DNA of 64,000 nucleotides from Platanthera guangdongensis (taxonomy: Eukaryota; Streptophyta; Magnoliopsida; Asparagales; Orchidaceae): NCBI GenBank assembly GCA_039583875.1, contig CM077153.1:119160568-119224567 (forward strand). The letters run 5' to 3'. The notes below the pieces were generated by a model. That model worked only from the letters and a program-made list of their open reading frames with translations. It did no database searches and was not told the origin of the DNA. How positions within the stretch are numbered: position 1 is the first letter of the stretch; each line of letters opens with the position of its first letter. Shown piece by piece: positions 32,801-44,529 of the stretch. The translations under genes were made by a program, and so were the position numbers.

Positions 32801-34902
32801 TTAAACTAACCTTGGGGCTCTGACCAAAGTCCAACCCATTTGGGTGAGAATTGGCTCCTCCATGCCCCAAGCTCACTCTTGCCCTAATTAACACTTAAAG
32901 GGTCACACTTTGGTCTCACCAAAACCTATTCAAATCAAACTAAATTTGGCTGAGATTTTTATCATAGTCATTATATGACCCTAAGGGACAGACGCCATAA
33001 GTTTTGTGGGTTTAGATTTAATTAGACCCCTTAAATAATTCATAAATGGAATATTAAATTTCTACAAAAAATTTAGGAATATTTTTTTGAAAAATTCCCA
33101 TTTTTGGGTATATTATAAATCTAGATATTTTTGGATCATGCTCCAAATTTCAAGTCATTTTGAGGTCAGGATTTGATGGGGGCACGCTAAACACTCTCTG
33201 ATCAAGCCTACGTATAGACTGCACCATTTTGAGTGTTGTGGTCAAACCACTTACCCAAATGGGTTGACGTCAATTTTAAATTAAATTAGACTTCAAGGGC
33301 TTCAATTTTAATGTTGGCCATTTTTCATGGTTCAGCACCTAAAGGCCTTATGTTTCTGTTTTAAAAAAAGGTATAGTAAAGGGCATAAAATAAAACATTA
33401 ATTAATATTTATAACTATACTGTACACATCCAACCGATGACCTAGATTACGTCTTCTTCCTCCAGCCGACCGCCGGGATCTGCCCGACCTGGAGTACTTC
33501 CAAGTCCAGTTACCGACCCTCCGGCCACCTCCTCGGCCAACCACTGCCACCACCACCTCCGTTGAGGTGAGGGCTTTCGGCCGGAGGAGGTTTGGCCGTC
33601 GGAGGCGGCGGATTCCGACGAACCCGACACTTTGTTTTTAAGGAAAAACCAGTGGAAAAATTCCATTGCATCGTGCTCAATTAAGCCTGATTCTCATCTC
33701 TAATGAACCCTAAGATCTAGCCCACGAAGGAGTAGAGGAGGACCTTAGTGTAGGGCTAGAGTCGGGCCGATCGTCGTGCCACCATCGCCGGAGTTTGCGA
33801 TCTCTGGTGCTCTGCAACTGTACAACCAACTAGCTCGGTTTTTTCAGGTAAAGGGTGGAAACGTCTCCTCTAACCTTGGGGAAGCTTTTAAAAGAGCCAA
33901 AAGGGGGGAGGTGAAGGGTCAAGGCATGAATTCCCATTTTCACCATTAATGGTGAATTTCGGGTAACTGAATTCCCAATGTATTAAGCCCCTTGGTGATC
34001 TGAAAAATGCTAGAAACTATTTGCCTACTCCTGAGGAGTTGAATCCGTCCATCAATGGGGAGATTTGTGGGATTTCACCTTCCATGCCATTATTGACCCC
34101 TCTTTCTCTCTCCTCCTTATTGGAGAAATTGATTTCAGCCACCTTGGGTGGTCAGCCATGGCTATTCAACTCCTCAAAACTAATGTGGGGGAATGTATCC
34201 AGCCTTTTGAATCAATTGGAGAGGACCTTGATCTCCCTTGGCCTTGAATGGCCTCCTTTCTCACTTTCTCTCTCCTCTATTAAAGTGAAAAATGAAGCTT
34301 TCTCTCTCCGAGTCACCATCGTCGAATTTTGATGACTATTTCAGCCTAAAGGCACACCACTAACCCCCATGTTATTCATGGAAATAAGGTTAGCCTAAGG
34401 GGGATTGGGCTTGAGCTTGAGTTAGCCTATTTGAGCTAGTTTAACCTATTTCAATGATTGATTTGACCAATGTCAAATTGACCTTTTGAGTTGATCCCAA
34501 TGGGTTCTTGGTGACCAATTGGCCTCCCCTAAGGTCTTGGAAGACTTGGGTAGGGTTGGTTGGCATCTTGTAGGCCACTTGACCCTTATTTAGGGCACTT
34601 TGGACACTTTAGGGTTAGGGTTGAATTAGGTCAACTTGACCTTTTTAGTTGACCCCAATGGGTCCTTGGTGACCCAATGAACATTCTAAAGGGCTAGTGA
34701 TGTTGTGGCGGGGTCAAAGAGTCATGGTGAGGCCCTAAAATCATACCCTAGGTTAGGTAATTGGCAGGTGTTATTTGTAGACCATCGTGATCTCACCTTC
34801 ATTCCTAGGTTCACTTGGTCTTCTTGGGATTCCTAGGGTTTTGTCATTACCTAGTCATGACAAAACCACTCCTAGGGGTCTAGTTGTTTGAGGGATGTTA
34901 TA
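29817..34902 (-). repeat. 5' LTR of element D (5.1 kb)
   Basis: Starts TGTAGGACCCC next to the primer site and ends GGGATGTTATA (the 3' LTR has GTTACA, so CA became TA). The right 3.5 kb aligns with 17458-20807. The left 1.6 kb has no partner in the window because S interrupts the other LTR there. Features inside: a CT-rich microsatellite at 31417-31444, CA repeats near 30700, and no supported gene. Tekay LTRs are often long; 5.1 kb is at the upper end. Confidence 0.8.
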
Positions 34903-35675
34903 TTGTCAATATCTTAGACCTTAAGAGCAGCTTCAACTGCCTCCGCATAACACTCAGATCCATAGGCACTAGCCAACTGCTGGATGTCATTCCTAAGACC
35001 ACCCAGAAAGTGCTTAACTCAGTTAGCTTCAGATGATACCAAATCAGGGGCAAACCAGCTCAACTTGTTAAACTTTATTTCATAATCACTGACTGTGAGT
35101 TGCCTTTGCTTCAGGTGCATAAAATTCTTAATCAAGCGGTCTTGCTTGACCGACGACAAACACTTCCTTAGCAACAACTCCTTGAAGGACTCCCACGAAC
35201 ATCAGTAATTAAGGTTCTCTTTCTCTCTTAACCACCAGCTCTTCGCAAGGCCCATAAGCTGGTATATATCGATCATCACTCTCTGGTCTACAGAAATTTC
35301 GAAGTACAAGAACATCTCCTCTATTGCAAATATCCAATAATCCAAAGCCATGAAGTCTACTCTACCGTCATAGGTTGGAGGTCCAAATCGCTGAAAATGT
35401 GAGATAAATTTCATCTCCGATGGTAGTAGGACTGGCAGAACTAAAGGAGCGGGAGAAACATGAATAACTTGACCCAAAGTAGGGTCCTGCAGTCACGGTT
35501 GTTGTCCTTAAATGATAGTCAACAGCTCCTTGATCTACGACTGCATCTCCACCATCTGCCTAGATAGAGCCTCATCGCTCTACCGCAGTCCCTCAATCAC
35601 GGCCTCACTCTGCGCACCAGATGACTCGCCATCAAACTGGGGAGTCGCTCTCATTGCAACATGCTTAGACAACAT
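34903..35675 (-). pseudogene. Gypsy (Tekay-like) gag of element E, cut by D
   Basis: ATG at 35675 (MLSKHVAMRATPQFDG). The core reads FGPPTYDGRVDFMALDYWIFAIEEMF, VMIDIYQLMGLAKSWW, SVKQDRLIKNFMHLKQRQLTVSDYEIKFNKLSWFAPDL, ending KHFLGGLRNDI near 34990. The frame is conserved almost throughout, but Gln or Arg codons have become stops at about 35585, 35540, 35510 and 35498, plus later ones. All fit C-to-T changes in the coding strand. It is truncated at 34903 by the 5' LTR end of D. Confidence 0.8.
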
Positions 35676-36305
35676 CCTAAGAATATAACAAACAACCAAT
35701 CAAAATCTAACTTAACCTCTAGAACTACATAACTTAGTTTAGACCATATATGAATAGATACTTGCTCATGCTTAAACTTAGGATGATATACCTCATCCTA
35801 TTGACTCATGTGCATAGACCATGAATGCATGAATTATAATTCTTTTTTGTTTTAAAACCCATGTGTGTACGTATGTCATCATGCAAATCTTTATCTTTGT
35901 ACGTACGCTAATGCAATATTATGTCATGTACGTTGAGCTATACAATCTAATAAAGGTCTTGATGCATGTTATGAGCGGCGTTCACATGAAATATTATGCA
36001 TCCCATACTACATAATATCACATATAACGAAAAATAAAATCTAATGTGCATTCATGTGATGATTGTTATGCATCCCATACTACATAACAATCACATGTTG
36101 CCTCCTATGAGGATCCATATACAAACACATAATATACATCTCATATTACATAATATGCCACATATACTTCTTATTATGCTTGTGAGTACGGTGTTCATGC
36201 TTCAGCTAAGATGTACTGATGATACATCTGTGTGCGTATGCAATCTAACAAGACAACTGAAATCTACACGAGATAGTTGTTCGACCAATTTCGAAACAAC
36301 CTATC
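35676..36305 (-). other. 5' leader of element E
   Basis: A/T-rich untranslated leader between the primer site and gag. It has an imperfect duplication of about 70 bp (TATGCATCCCATACTACATA at about 35995 and 36067). No ORF worth calling. Confidence 0.6.
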
Positions 36306-36317
36306 CCTATGATACCA
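36306..36317 (-). promoter_or_regulatory. Primer binding site of E
   Basis: TGGTATCATAGG on the - strand, the same variant as in D. Confidence 0.72.
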
Positions 36318-36319
36318 AC

Positions 36320-37217
36320 TATCTCAACCCTCATTTTCTCCATAATTAAATGACATATCAGAGTAAGAGAAATCATGCGTCTTGATATCACACTATGTAG
36401 GGGATAACTGCAGACACTCAGGCAAGATCCCAACTCAATACTTTATATGAAATCCACAAGTTTAATATGAAGAAAACTGTAATTTATGTTAAGTTTTAAT
36501 GAACGTATCCCTCGGTTTAGTGGATCAACTAGTCCACAAGTAGAAATATGAATATACGCTGCGGAAATTACATTGCTTATTTTTGATTAACATCCTACAT
36601 GTAAAATCCCTCCTCCCGGGAATTGGGCACGACTGAGGATAGATTTATGCCCAGTACCGTCACCTTACAATGACATTAACTACAAGTTAGTTGCCACAAC
36701 AAGACAATGACCCTTCAGGCAAACACGATCATTCCACAGCCAACAAAAGAAGAAGTCCACACATCACATCATAGATATAATAAACATCTAATCAAAAGGT
36801 CCGTATGATATAATAAAAGAGTATAAGATAAAGGGCTTATGCCCAGTACATGAATATCATAAATATCACTCTCTTTCCACAAAAAAACAAACAATGTGGA
36901 AGCTAAACTATATAATCATCAACCTGACGTCGGGTAATATTAGTGATAGTGTGCGACTCCAGCTCCTCAGATCTTGGTGTCTCAATCTCTGGTTATGCCT
37001 GGTCAAACTGCGACGACGACTTCACGCGCCCCTAAAATTATGTGGTCAAATGATTGTAAGTCAAACTAGACTCAGCTGCTTCATCCCCACCTCACCCTCG
37101 TGAATCCTAGGCACCACACTGGAGGAAGAAAGTGGAGGACCAATAGTAGCAGAATGTACAAGCTGGTGAAAGTGGTATGTATATATAATTTTATAAAGTG
37201 TTTTTTAGGATAAAGAG
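36320..37217 (-). repeat. LTR of element E (5' LTR, probably incomplete)
   Basis: Begins TATCTCAACCC next to the primer site (expected TG, so G became A). It shares its first ~250 bp with the LTR at 38239 (CAGAGTAAG, TAGGGGATA, CCTCGG, TAGTGG, ACGCTGCGGAA) and a later GGGCTTATGCCCAGTACAT block with the LTR of D. Its right end is cut by the copia LTR F. Confidence 0.65.
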
Positions 37218-38233
37218 TGACGTAGAGGGGGGGAGGTGAATAGGTCCAATTTAAATCTTGGCCACTTTAAGTCACAGAAATTTCTTAGTGTGTTTATTAA
37301 CACAGCCACGACATTCAAGAACACAGTTAATCTATTAAATACATCACATATCTAATTTAGCAATCACAACACAAATCACAACACAGCACATAGTAGTTTT
37401 ATAGTGGTTCCCCAATTTATGGGTATATTCACTTTCCCCCTTCGCCTATCTAGTAATGAACCAAATTCAACCAAACGTCTCCTTACGTTTCCTCATATCC
37501 TCAGATCTTACAACTTAGAGCCCAGCTGGCTCCTACAACTCAGACAAAACAATGTCCTACCTTAGATCCTCAAGATCCTATAACTCAGGTTCCTCTTCAA
37601 GAACCCTACCTCAGAGTGCACCTCCACTCCTACTCCTCAGACAATCCCTTTCCCAACAACCTCAGATCCTTCCTATTCATACAACCGTGAGAAATATCCA
37701 CTTCTCCTATCTTAGGCTCACAACCATACCTTAACATTTATAATTTAGGCTTACAACACAGAGAAATCAACCTCCTACACCTCAAATCTACTAATAGATC
37801 TTGGAAGAAAGAGACAGTTGACTTCTTCTTAATCAGATCATGATGTGAAATCTTCTCCCTTAATCTTGGCTGTGAAGAAAAAGGTTCAACCCTTCTTGGC
37901 TTTTTCAAAGCTTCTTAAAGGAGAAGGTAGGGTTGAACTTAGTTGGAGAAGATTGATGTTGATTCACGATCTGTCTCCTCTCCACCTTATGAATTCTATT
38001 GAATTGTTCTGACAAACTTAGATGAGAAGAATAATAATCATTGCACTTTGTTTCTGTTGAGTTAGTCTCCTTATTTAGGCTTTGGAAAGAGTGATCGGCT
38101 GCCCCAGTTAATCCACTAACATCTGACAGTTCTGACGGTTGTTAGAACTTCAGACTTCGAATTCTGGACTTAGAAGAATTTCTATCTTGAAAGGTTCTGC
38201 ATGAAGGTGTTGACATAGATCTGAGTGTTGACA
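37218..38233 (-). repeat. Solo copia LTR (element F)
   Basis: Contains the promoter core GGGGAACCACTATAAAA on the - strand (37397-37413) and the adjacent CCACTTTCCCCCTTCG-like block (here TTCACTTTCCCCC), as in A and B LTRs. A G-rich run follows GACGTAGA near its left end, and GTGTTGACA near its right end. No internal region or second LTR is nearby and no clear duplication flanks it; the exact ends are uncertain. Confidence 0.6.
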
Positions 38234-38238
38234 CTTAT

Positions 38239-39164
38239 TGTCACAACCCACATTTTCACCGCATATAATAACTTATCAGAGTAAGGGAAAATGCGTGTCA
38301 TGATGCCAAATCAGTAGGGGATACCTGCGGACGCTCAGGCAAACACCTACTTAATCATGAAGAAAGATTCTTTAAGTTATTCTAAGGTGAAATCAGTTTA
38401 AGTGAAGTAGTTAGCCATATCCCTCGGCTTAGTGGCTCATCTAGTCCACAAATCAAAATATAATTATACGCTGCGGAAGATACTTGTTTAGATTGACTCC
38501 AACATCCTATATGAGTATCAAGGTCCCCAAAGAACAACTCATGCTATGCAAGACCCTAAATTTATAATAGTAGTAAAGATAGCTTTTACGGTCGCTAAAT
38601 ATAACAAGTTAGAGTTTTAAATTATGCAATGCATGAAGTAATAGTAGTAGATTTTATTCTTGAAAATACCTAACATGCATTCCTAGCATAAATCATCCCA
38701 GAGAGCAAGTAATCCACATCCACATATAAAAAACTAATCATCTAGCAAGTATCTAAAAATAACAATTCTGGGGGCGTCAACAAACTGACACGAACCTACA
38801 TATAGAATAGTATGTCTGAACCAGTAAAACAAAATAAATAACAATCTACCTCACTAAGACAAGGAAACAACCACGACCAACACTGCCGCCCAGAAACTCC
38901 AAAACCAGCTATGTTATCTGCTACTGCTCTGAACCTAAGGCATTCCAAAGATAGAACACCTCAGTAAGAAGGTACAAATGGTGGCAGAAAAATAAGCCAA
39001 AATAAACAAAGGTTAAAAGGGGTACCAACCAAAGACCAAAAGCATTGAAGTAAAGTACAAAAAAAGAAACAAGGCATCAACAGGAAAAGATCCCTTACGT
39101 GATTCATCACGTACAATAAGAGTACACCATGTAATGACTCCATCCGTTCATATAGTATATACTA
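38239..39164 (-). repeat. Gypsy LTR fragment E2
   Basis: Starts TGTCACAACCCACATTTTC and matches the first part of the E LTR (36320) but diverges later. The right limit is set where similarity to the G-family LTR begins (about 39165). No coding sequence. Confidence 0.55.
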
Positions 39165-40189
39165 GAAGGTCCAGTCGGGGCCCCACAACATATACCACAA
39201 AATAGGCGGCGAAGTCACGGAGTGATACCAGAGTTGCGCGTCCTAACACAAAACATTCTAGCGGAAGCTTAGAACACGACACTGAACTCCAAACATGAAT
39301 GTCCACCATATAAAGATCCAAATTTATATATAACAGGAATGTTCACCAAATACAAATCAGTTGGCCTTATGGCCTTACAAGTCTTTTCACAACAGTGGCC
39401 TTAAACATTGCCGCGCAGGCCGGCCACGTATAAACAAATATAGCATTTTAAGCTTAGCCTTCAAGGGATAGCGGCAACAGCAACAACATCAGCAGGGACT
39501 TCAGCCTTTATATGTCTCGTTTGGCTCTCCAGCACCTGTACAAGGACATTCCACCCAATGGTGGAAAACGAGGCAACGGTCAGTATTCAGCTGACCAATT
39601 TTATAACGACCCTACCCCTTTTCCCGGGGCAGTGGTATTCCTTCCCTGCAGGCATAGCATTTCACAGGCAGATACATATATATTCATACATTGTGCTCTC
39701 ACACACATACATTCCATCACAACCGTCAGCCACATGGCCCGACGATCCGTGCACTCAGGGCACATTCTTGGTGTACCGCCGAACCAGTTGCCCACCACTG
39801 TATCAGGGTCGCAACCCAACGGTAAAACATTGAGCATTTACTCCATGGCGTGCAGCTGGAGATTGTAGTCTTACTGACCTAGGATTGGCCCGTAGCCCCC
39901 CATGGTGTCGTGGCGCGCAGGACTAAGACTTTTGCTATGCATTTCTGCAAAATGCCAATTCATCCAGACATGCATGGCAGGCAACCATAACGAGGATATA
40001 GTTCAGACTTTTCCTGTTGCTCAAATTGTTAGTTCTATAACTAGACTAACGCGGGTTGTCATCCCCTTGTCCGTTTAGCAAATAGCCATAATGTCCTCGC
40101 AGGACAAGCCTCACAATCACAGGTTAACTAGGTGCCACACTCAACGGTAGCAACAAAACTCATGTTCCATCCCTAGCTTTAACCATTTG

Positions 40190-40425
40190 CTGGTATTTTC
40201 CTGGGCTTTCATACCAGGACTTCCTGCTACTACCCTTCACAGGCACAACCCAGCAAGCAGCACAAGCATCAAGGGTATTTTCCGGGCTTATCACGCCAGT
40301 ACTTTCTGCTACTACCCTTCATAGGTATAACCCATTCAGTACAAGTATTATACGGGTATTTTCCTGTACTACCACTCTAGTACTTCCTGCTACTGTCCTT
40401 CACAAGTTTAACCCGTCGACTCCTA
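40190..40425. repeat. Minisatellite of about 81 bp in the G1 LTR
   Basis: Three imperfect tandem units starting GGTATTTTCC at about 40191, 40273 and 40353, each with a CTTCCTGCTACTACCCTTCA-like core. G2 has the same three (54908, 54990, 55072). Confidence 0.85.
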
Positions 40426-40974
40426 AACTACACATTTATCACAGAGTCTTTTCCGGTGCATATATGCAACATCACCAATCCAGATCAACCGGTCCAGATG
40501 GGCTTCACACAACATGCCTATTCCATACTCCAATTCCGGATCTATATGCCAAATGAGTGGGGATTCCATGAATCAACCCAAGATACTCCCATAACAAGCC
40601 ACCCTCTGGTGGGGGAATCATATGCACATGCCAAAAGGAAGCCTTCACATGGTAAGGAAGAAAGGTCGTTACCCTTGAAGACCGCTTCAGATCCATGGAC
40701 TTTTAGCTGGATGAAAAGGACCGCAGCGGCTTTGCCTCGACAACGCCAGCTTCGGATCTCGAAATGGAACTCCGCAGCTCCACTGGTGGCCGGCCCTCCT
40801 ACTCCTCCTTCTTCCTCTCTCTCTAGGATGGTAGAAAGATGATGGCCAAGACTAGAATGAGATTATCTTTCTCATTCTCGGCCTTAAGGACACATGGAGG
40901 AGCAAGAGCCATTAGATCCCAGCTGAGAAAAAGGACGGCCATGATTTTGCCACAAAAGGCTAAATTTTGCTTGA

Positions 40975-41450
40975 CACGGCCTGTGACACGCCCATGTCAT
41001 AGGCCGTGTCCCTTAAGCGGCACACAACCGACTCATCCAGACCAGTACATGGCCATGTGACACGCCCGTGTCACGGGCCGTGTCACCTGACACGCCCGTG
41101 TCACGGGCCGTGTCACCTGACACGCCTTCAGACACGCCCGTGTCTGTGGCCGTGTACTTCAGGCAGCACAAAACAAATCTCAACCCGATCAGGACATGGC
41201 CAGTGACACGCCCGTGTCATAGGCCGTGTACCCTAAGACACACCCATGTCCTGCTCTTGTTCACCAGGCCTCAACTGCCCTGGGCATATCCCACAAAGGA
41301 CACAACCTGTGACACGCCCGTATCCCAGGCTGTGTGCCCATACACGGCAGCAGACACGCCCCAGCTCAATTTCGTCGAACCGGCGTTCGTCGACCAGAGG
41401 AGGACACGAACTCTGACACGGCCGCGTTAGATGGTGTGTTCCCTCATTTT
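40975..41450. repeat. GACACGCCCGTGTC palindrome array in U3 of G1
   Basis: Nested palindromes: GACACGCCCGTGTC is flanked by CACGGCC/GGCCGTG half-sites, in about eight clusters. Near 41366-41395 the array includes TTCGTCGAACC and GTTCGTCGACC. Confidence 0.88.
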
Positions 41451-41576
41451 CCTTAGAACGGATTTTCGTCGAACTCTCGCCGGCTGCTCACCCGAGCAGG
41501 ACATGCCCTGGGACACGCTCGTGTCCCATGCCGTGTCACCCAACTATTTCCCAATCCTGGGATTTGGGGTGTTACA

Positions 41577-42751
41577 ACCCTCCCCTCCTTATAATAAATT
41601 TCGTGCCCGAAATTTGCACACAGGAAGGTAATCAAACACAAGTTGTTTTATTCCATAAATGTTCAATACGACTCGACACACACTGCATAACAGTTACACA
41701 AGGAGCTCGGGAAATTCAGCCTGCATGGTCTGCTCTCGCTCCCATGTTAGCTCCTCACGACCACAGTTGTCTCACCGGACTTTGACCATCACGATCATCT
41801 TATTCCGCAACTGTTTATCGGCACGATCCTCGATCCGAATGGGCCGAACTTTCGTCGTTAGACCATACTCCACCGACACTTGATCATTTTCGATCACTTG
41901 AGCTGGATCTTTGACGGCTTGTCGGAGTACCGAGATGTGAAACACATCATGCAATCCACCCAAGTCGGCTGAAAGTGCTAGCCGATATGCAGCTTCCCCA
42001 ATTCGCTCTACCACTTCAGATGGACCAATATATCTCGGACTCAACTTTTTCAGACGCCGAATCCGGGATACGCCTTTGAAGGGTTTGATCTTCAGATAGA
42101 CCCAATCGCCTCCCGCGAACTCCATATTTTGGTTCTTGGCGTTGTAGTATTTCTCTTGCCGATCCTGGGCTATCAGTAGCCTCTCTCGGATAATACGTAT
42201 TGTCGAGTTCACCTCCTCGACTTCGTTACGCCTATACACTTTGGATTCGCCTACTTCTGCCCAAGCCAATGGTGTACGACACTTCCGATCATACAGAGAT
42301 TCAAACGGTGCCATACCAATGCTCGCTTGGTAGCTATTGTTGTAGGCAAACTCCACCAGATAAAGATGATCTTCCCATCTCTTCCCAAAGTCCAGGGCGC
42401 ACATGCGGAGCATATCCTCCATTATCTTGTTGGTTCTTTCAGTCGGGCCATCCATCTGGGGGTGCAAGGCCGTACTGAATGTCAACTTTGTGCCCAATAG
42501 CTGATGGACTAGCCTCCAGTAATTCGATGTGAATTTCCCATCTCGATCGCTCATAATGATTCGAGGAACACCATGTAGCCGTACAATCTGTTCAACATAC
42601 AGCTTTGCCAAACTTTCCACGGAATTGTCCCGTTTATTTGGAATGAGGTGTGCCACTTTTGTCAGCCGGTCTACAATATGGCAAGCGGGACACAGGTTTC
42701 GCACCTGGCACCAACTCAAACGTGAAGTCAATCTCTCGCTGGGGTGGTAGC
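41577..42751 (-). pseudogene. Gypsy (Tekay) pol of G1: integrase and chromodomain, with an internal deletion
   Basis: The integrase core is open from about 42690 (VDRLTKVAHLIPNKRDN, GVPRIIMSDRDGKFTS, HPQMDGPTERTN, so the latter Asp and Glu are present) through the C-terminal domain (GGDWVYLKIKPFKGV, LSPRYIGPSEVVERIGEAAYRL) to LRNKMIVMVKVR, the start of a Tekay chromodomain with a stop where Trp is expected. Upstream the sequence jumps to the RT entry (GARCETCVP and the PPQREIDF region): about 1.75 kb corresponding to 57314-59063 of G2 is missing, joined at about 42677. Cut at 42751 by element B. Confidence 0.83.
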
Positions 42752-44289
42752 TGAAAGTCCACCTAGTGTTAACTACCTTCAACTATGGGGGGGGAATAGG
42801 TGTCTTGCAGCATTTTTGCGGAATTAAAATCTTACCTGCACAATAAAACAAAACCACACAGCACAGAAAAGGACACAGGCAATTTATAGTGGTTCCCCGA
42901 TTTGGGTAAATCCACTTTCCCCCTTCGACCTATCTCCCAACCAGGGATGACTCGGTCACTTCACCAACTGGATTGAAATCCAATCCTTGCACTAACGGAA
43001 GGAACCCTTCCACACGTGGGAGTCACTACTCCCACAACACGGGTTGCACCCAACCCTTACAACTAGGAACCAACGTTCCTTTACAACAAAATTGAAAATA
43101 GAATGTACAAGAAATACAAACAACTTATGGAGACTAAGGTGTCCCTCTTCGTTCGATGACGTGTTCTTGAAGTCAACGAAGAGTCCACAACCCTAGATCT
43201 CACTTGGAGAGAATCTCCCCGAAATCGGCGGTGGCCAGAAGTGCGGCGGCTTGGTTCTCGGGATCGGCGGCGACAACTGAGTGCTGCTGCTGTACTTTGG
43301 AGATTCAATCTTCGTAGCAAAGCTAGCAAGGTCTTCCAACGGTCACACTAGGATCGATCGTCTCGATCGATTCGGAAGGGGAAAGTTTTCCGATCAACGA
43401 ATCAAGAGACAAAGGATCTCTGGTTAGACGCGTGAGACGCTGTGCTTGTCTAAGCTTCTGTCGCCGGGAGATCTGGAAGAAACCGGCGATCAAGTGGCAC
43501 AAGCGGCGACGGCGGCGGAGCAGGATTTCCGCGATCTAGGTCACGTCGGCGGCTCAGCTTCGTCTTTTTGTGTGTCTTTACTGTTCAAAATATGCGTGTA
43601 TTTATACAGTAGAATACTCCTTTATGACCGTTATGGGTCCCACCAGAAGAAACCCTAAAAGCGGTTCAAGACAGCGTCTTAACATTTGATCCGGTCCAGC
43701 GGGATCCAAAAAATCGCCCAAGTCAAAATCGGCGAGAATCGAAGGTGATTCTCGACGAGTCGGCGAGAATCATCCAGTGATTCTCGACAATTCGGCGAGA
43801 ATCACTAGTGATTCTCGCCGAATCACTTGATGATTCTCGACGATTATTACTTAGTGACAGATTTGCACGCTTTGATGTAGCTGGATAGAGATGGCGAGAA
43901 TCAGCCAGTGATTCTCGACGATTCGGCGAGAATCACTAGTGATTCTCGTCGATTGTTACTTAGACGATTTTTCATCTTTCCACCCATGAGCTGCTCTTTG
44001 ACCCATCCTTGCTCCTTGTCTGCTCTTGCATTGTCACGGCCCTATACTTGAAGATAAGTACACTCCAATAGAGAGAGTACACGTAGGCCAACACATTGAT
44101 CTGCTCAACGAGGGATTACGTCGCGCAAACCCGTGTATATTGACCTACTGCACCCTGACATTGGTGTGTACTTAGCGTGGAATAACTGCAAGCACAACTT
44201 GAAGGATTTTATCAAATACATTGTGAATTCATCTTAGCTTGACAGGTAGCTTCCACAAATCCAGGTAATTGTGGATACATTACCCAACA
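42752..44289 (-). repeat. 3' LTR of element B
   Basis: 1538 bp, TGAAAGTCC to CCCAACA on the + strand. Similar to the LTRs of A, with a shorter G-run (8) and a GAGAATCAC/GTGATTCTC array at 43727-43955. Confidence 0.92.
43727..43955. repeat. GAGAATCAC/GTGATTCTC array in U3 of B
   Basis: About ten alternating inverted units in two clusters separated by about 60 bp, like those in A. Contains TCGACGA and TCGACGAG. Confidence 0.87.
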
Positions 44290-44305
44290 ATCTCCCCCTA
44301 TTTGA
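44290..44305 (-). promoter_or_regulatory. Polypurine tract of element B
   Basis: AAATAGGGGGAGAT on the - strand next to the LTR. Confidence 0.87.
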
Positions 44306-44529
44306 CGAAGCCAAAATCCTACTAGCTAAGATGAATACCACCATCCAGATAATATATACAACATATAGAATTTAAAGATACGGCACAAGGAAATAAAGGC
44401 AAATAGATCAAAGCTTGAGTCAATCATAAATTCATATACATATATATATATATATTCCCAAAATTGTTCATATAACAATAAGAAAAGATAAATGTGTTCT
44501 TGAGAAAATGACAAGCTATAAACTTATGT

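Larger units (their letters stand above)
17458..34902 (-). mobile_element. Element D: Tekay-type Ty3/gypsy with very long LTRs, host of element C
   Basis: Order on the - strand: 5' LTR 34902-29817, primer site, gag (split by C), pol 24190-20850, 3' LTR 20807-17458 and beyond. Pol order PR-RT-RH-INT followed by a chromodomain fits gypsy chromoviruses, and the LRRKKVLLVKILWMNHG block fits Tekay/Del. The element is old: its domains are broken into several frames and the two LTRs have many substitutions plus a difference of about 225 bp. The 3' LTR is incomplete in the window because S occupies its distal side. D in turn sits in the gag of element E, cutting it at 34903. Confidence 0.85.
39165..41576 (-). 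repeat. 3' LTR of gypsy element G1
   Basis: Ends GGGGTGTTACA at 41576 (TGTAACACCCC in element sense). It matches 54003-56212 closely from 39283 on and the + strand LTR at 50959-53300 more distantly. Its distal end is truncated at about 39165. It holds three tandem ~81-bp units and a GACACG palindrome array. Confidence 0.82.

Noticed and set aside
35202..35477. Separate small gene at 35202-35477
   Set aside because: It is the open middle of the gag of E; sequence on both sides continues the same gag with stops.
37552..37734. Ser/Pro-rich ORF in LTR F
   Set aside because: Lies in U3/R of a solo LTR, and no homologue is seen in the related A and B LTRs.
41006..41430. ORFs across the GACACG arrays with SRAVSPDTP-type repeats (also at 55734-56066 and 51077-51380)
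   Set aside because: Open in several frames because of the repeat; they lie in U3 of an LTR and no start or domain supports them.
40975..41450. CRISPR-like array
   Set aside because: Repeats are palindromic words with irregular, short, self-similar gaps inside a eukaryotic LTR; no unique spacers and no cas genes.
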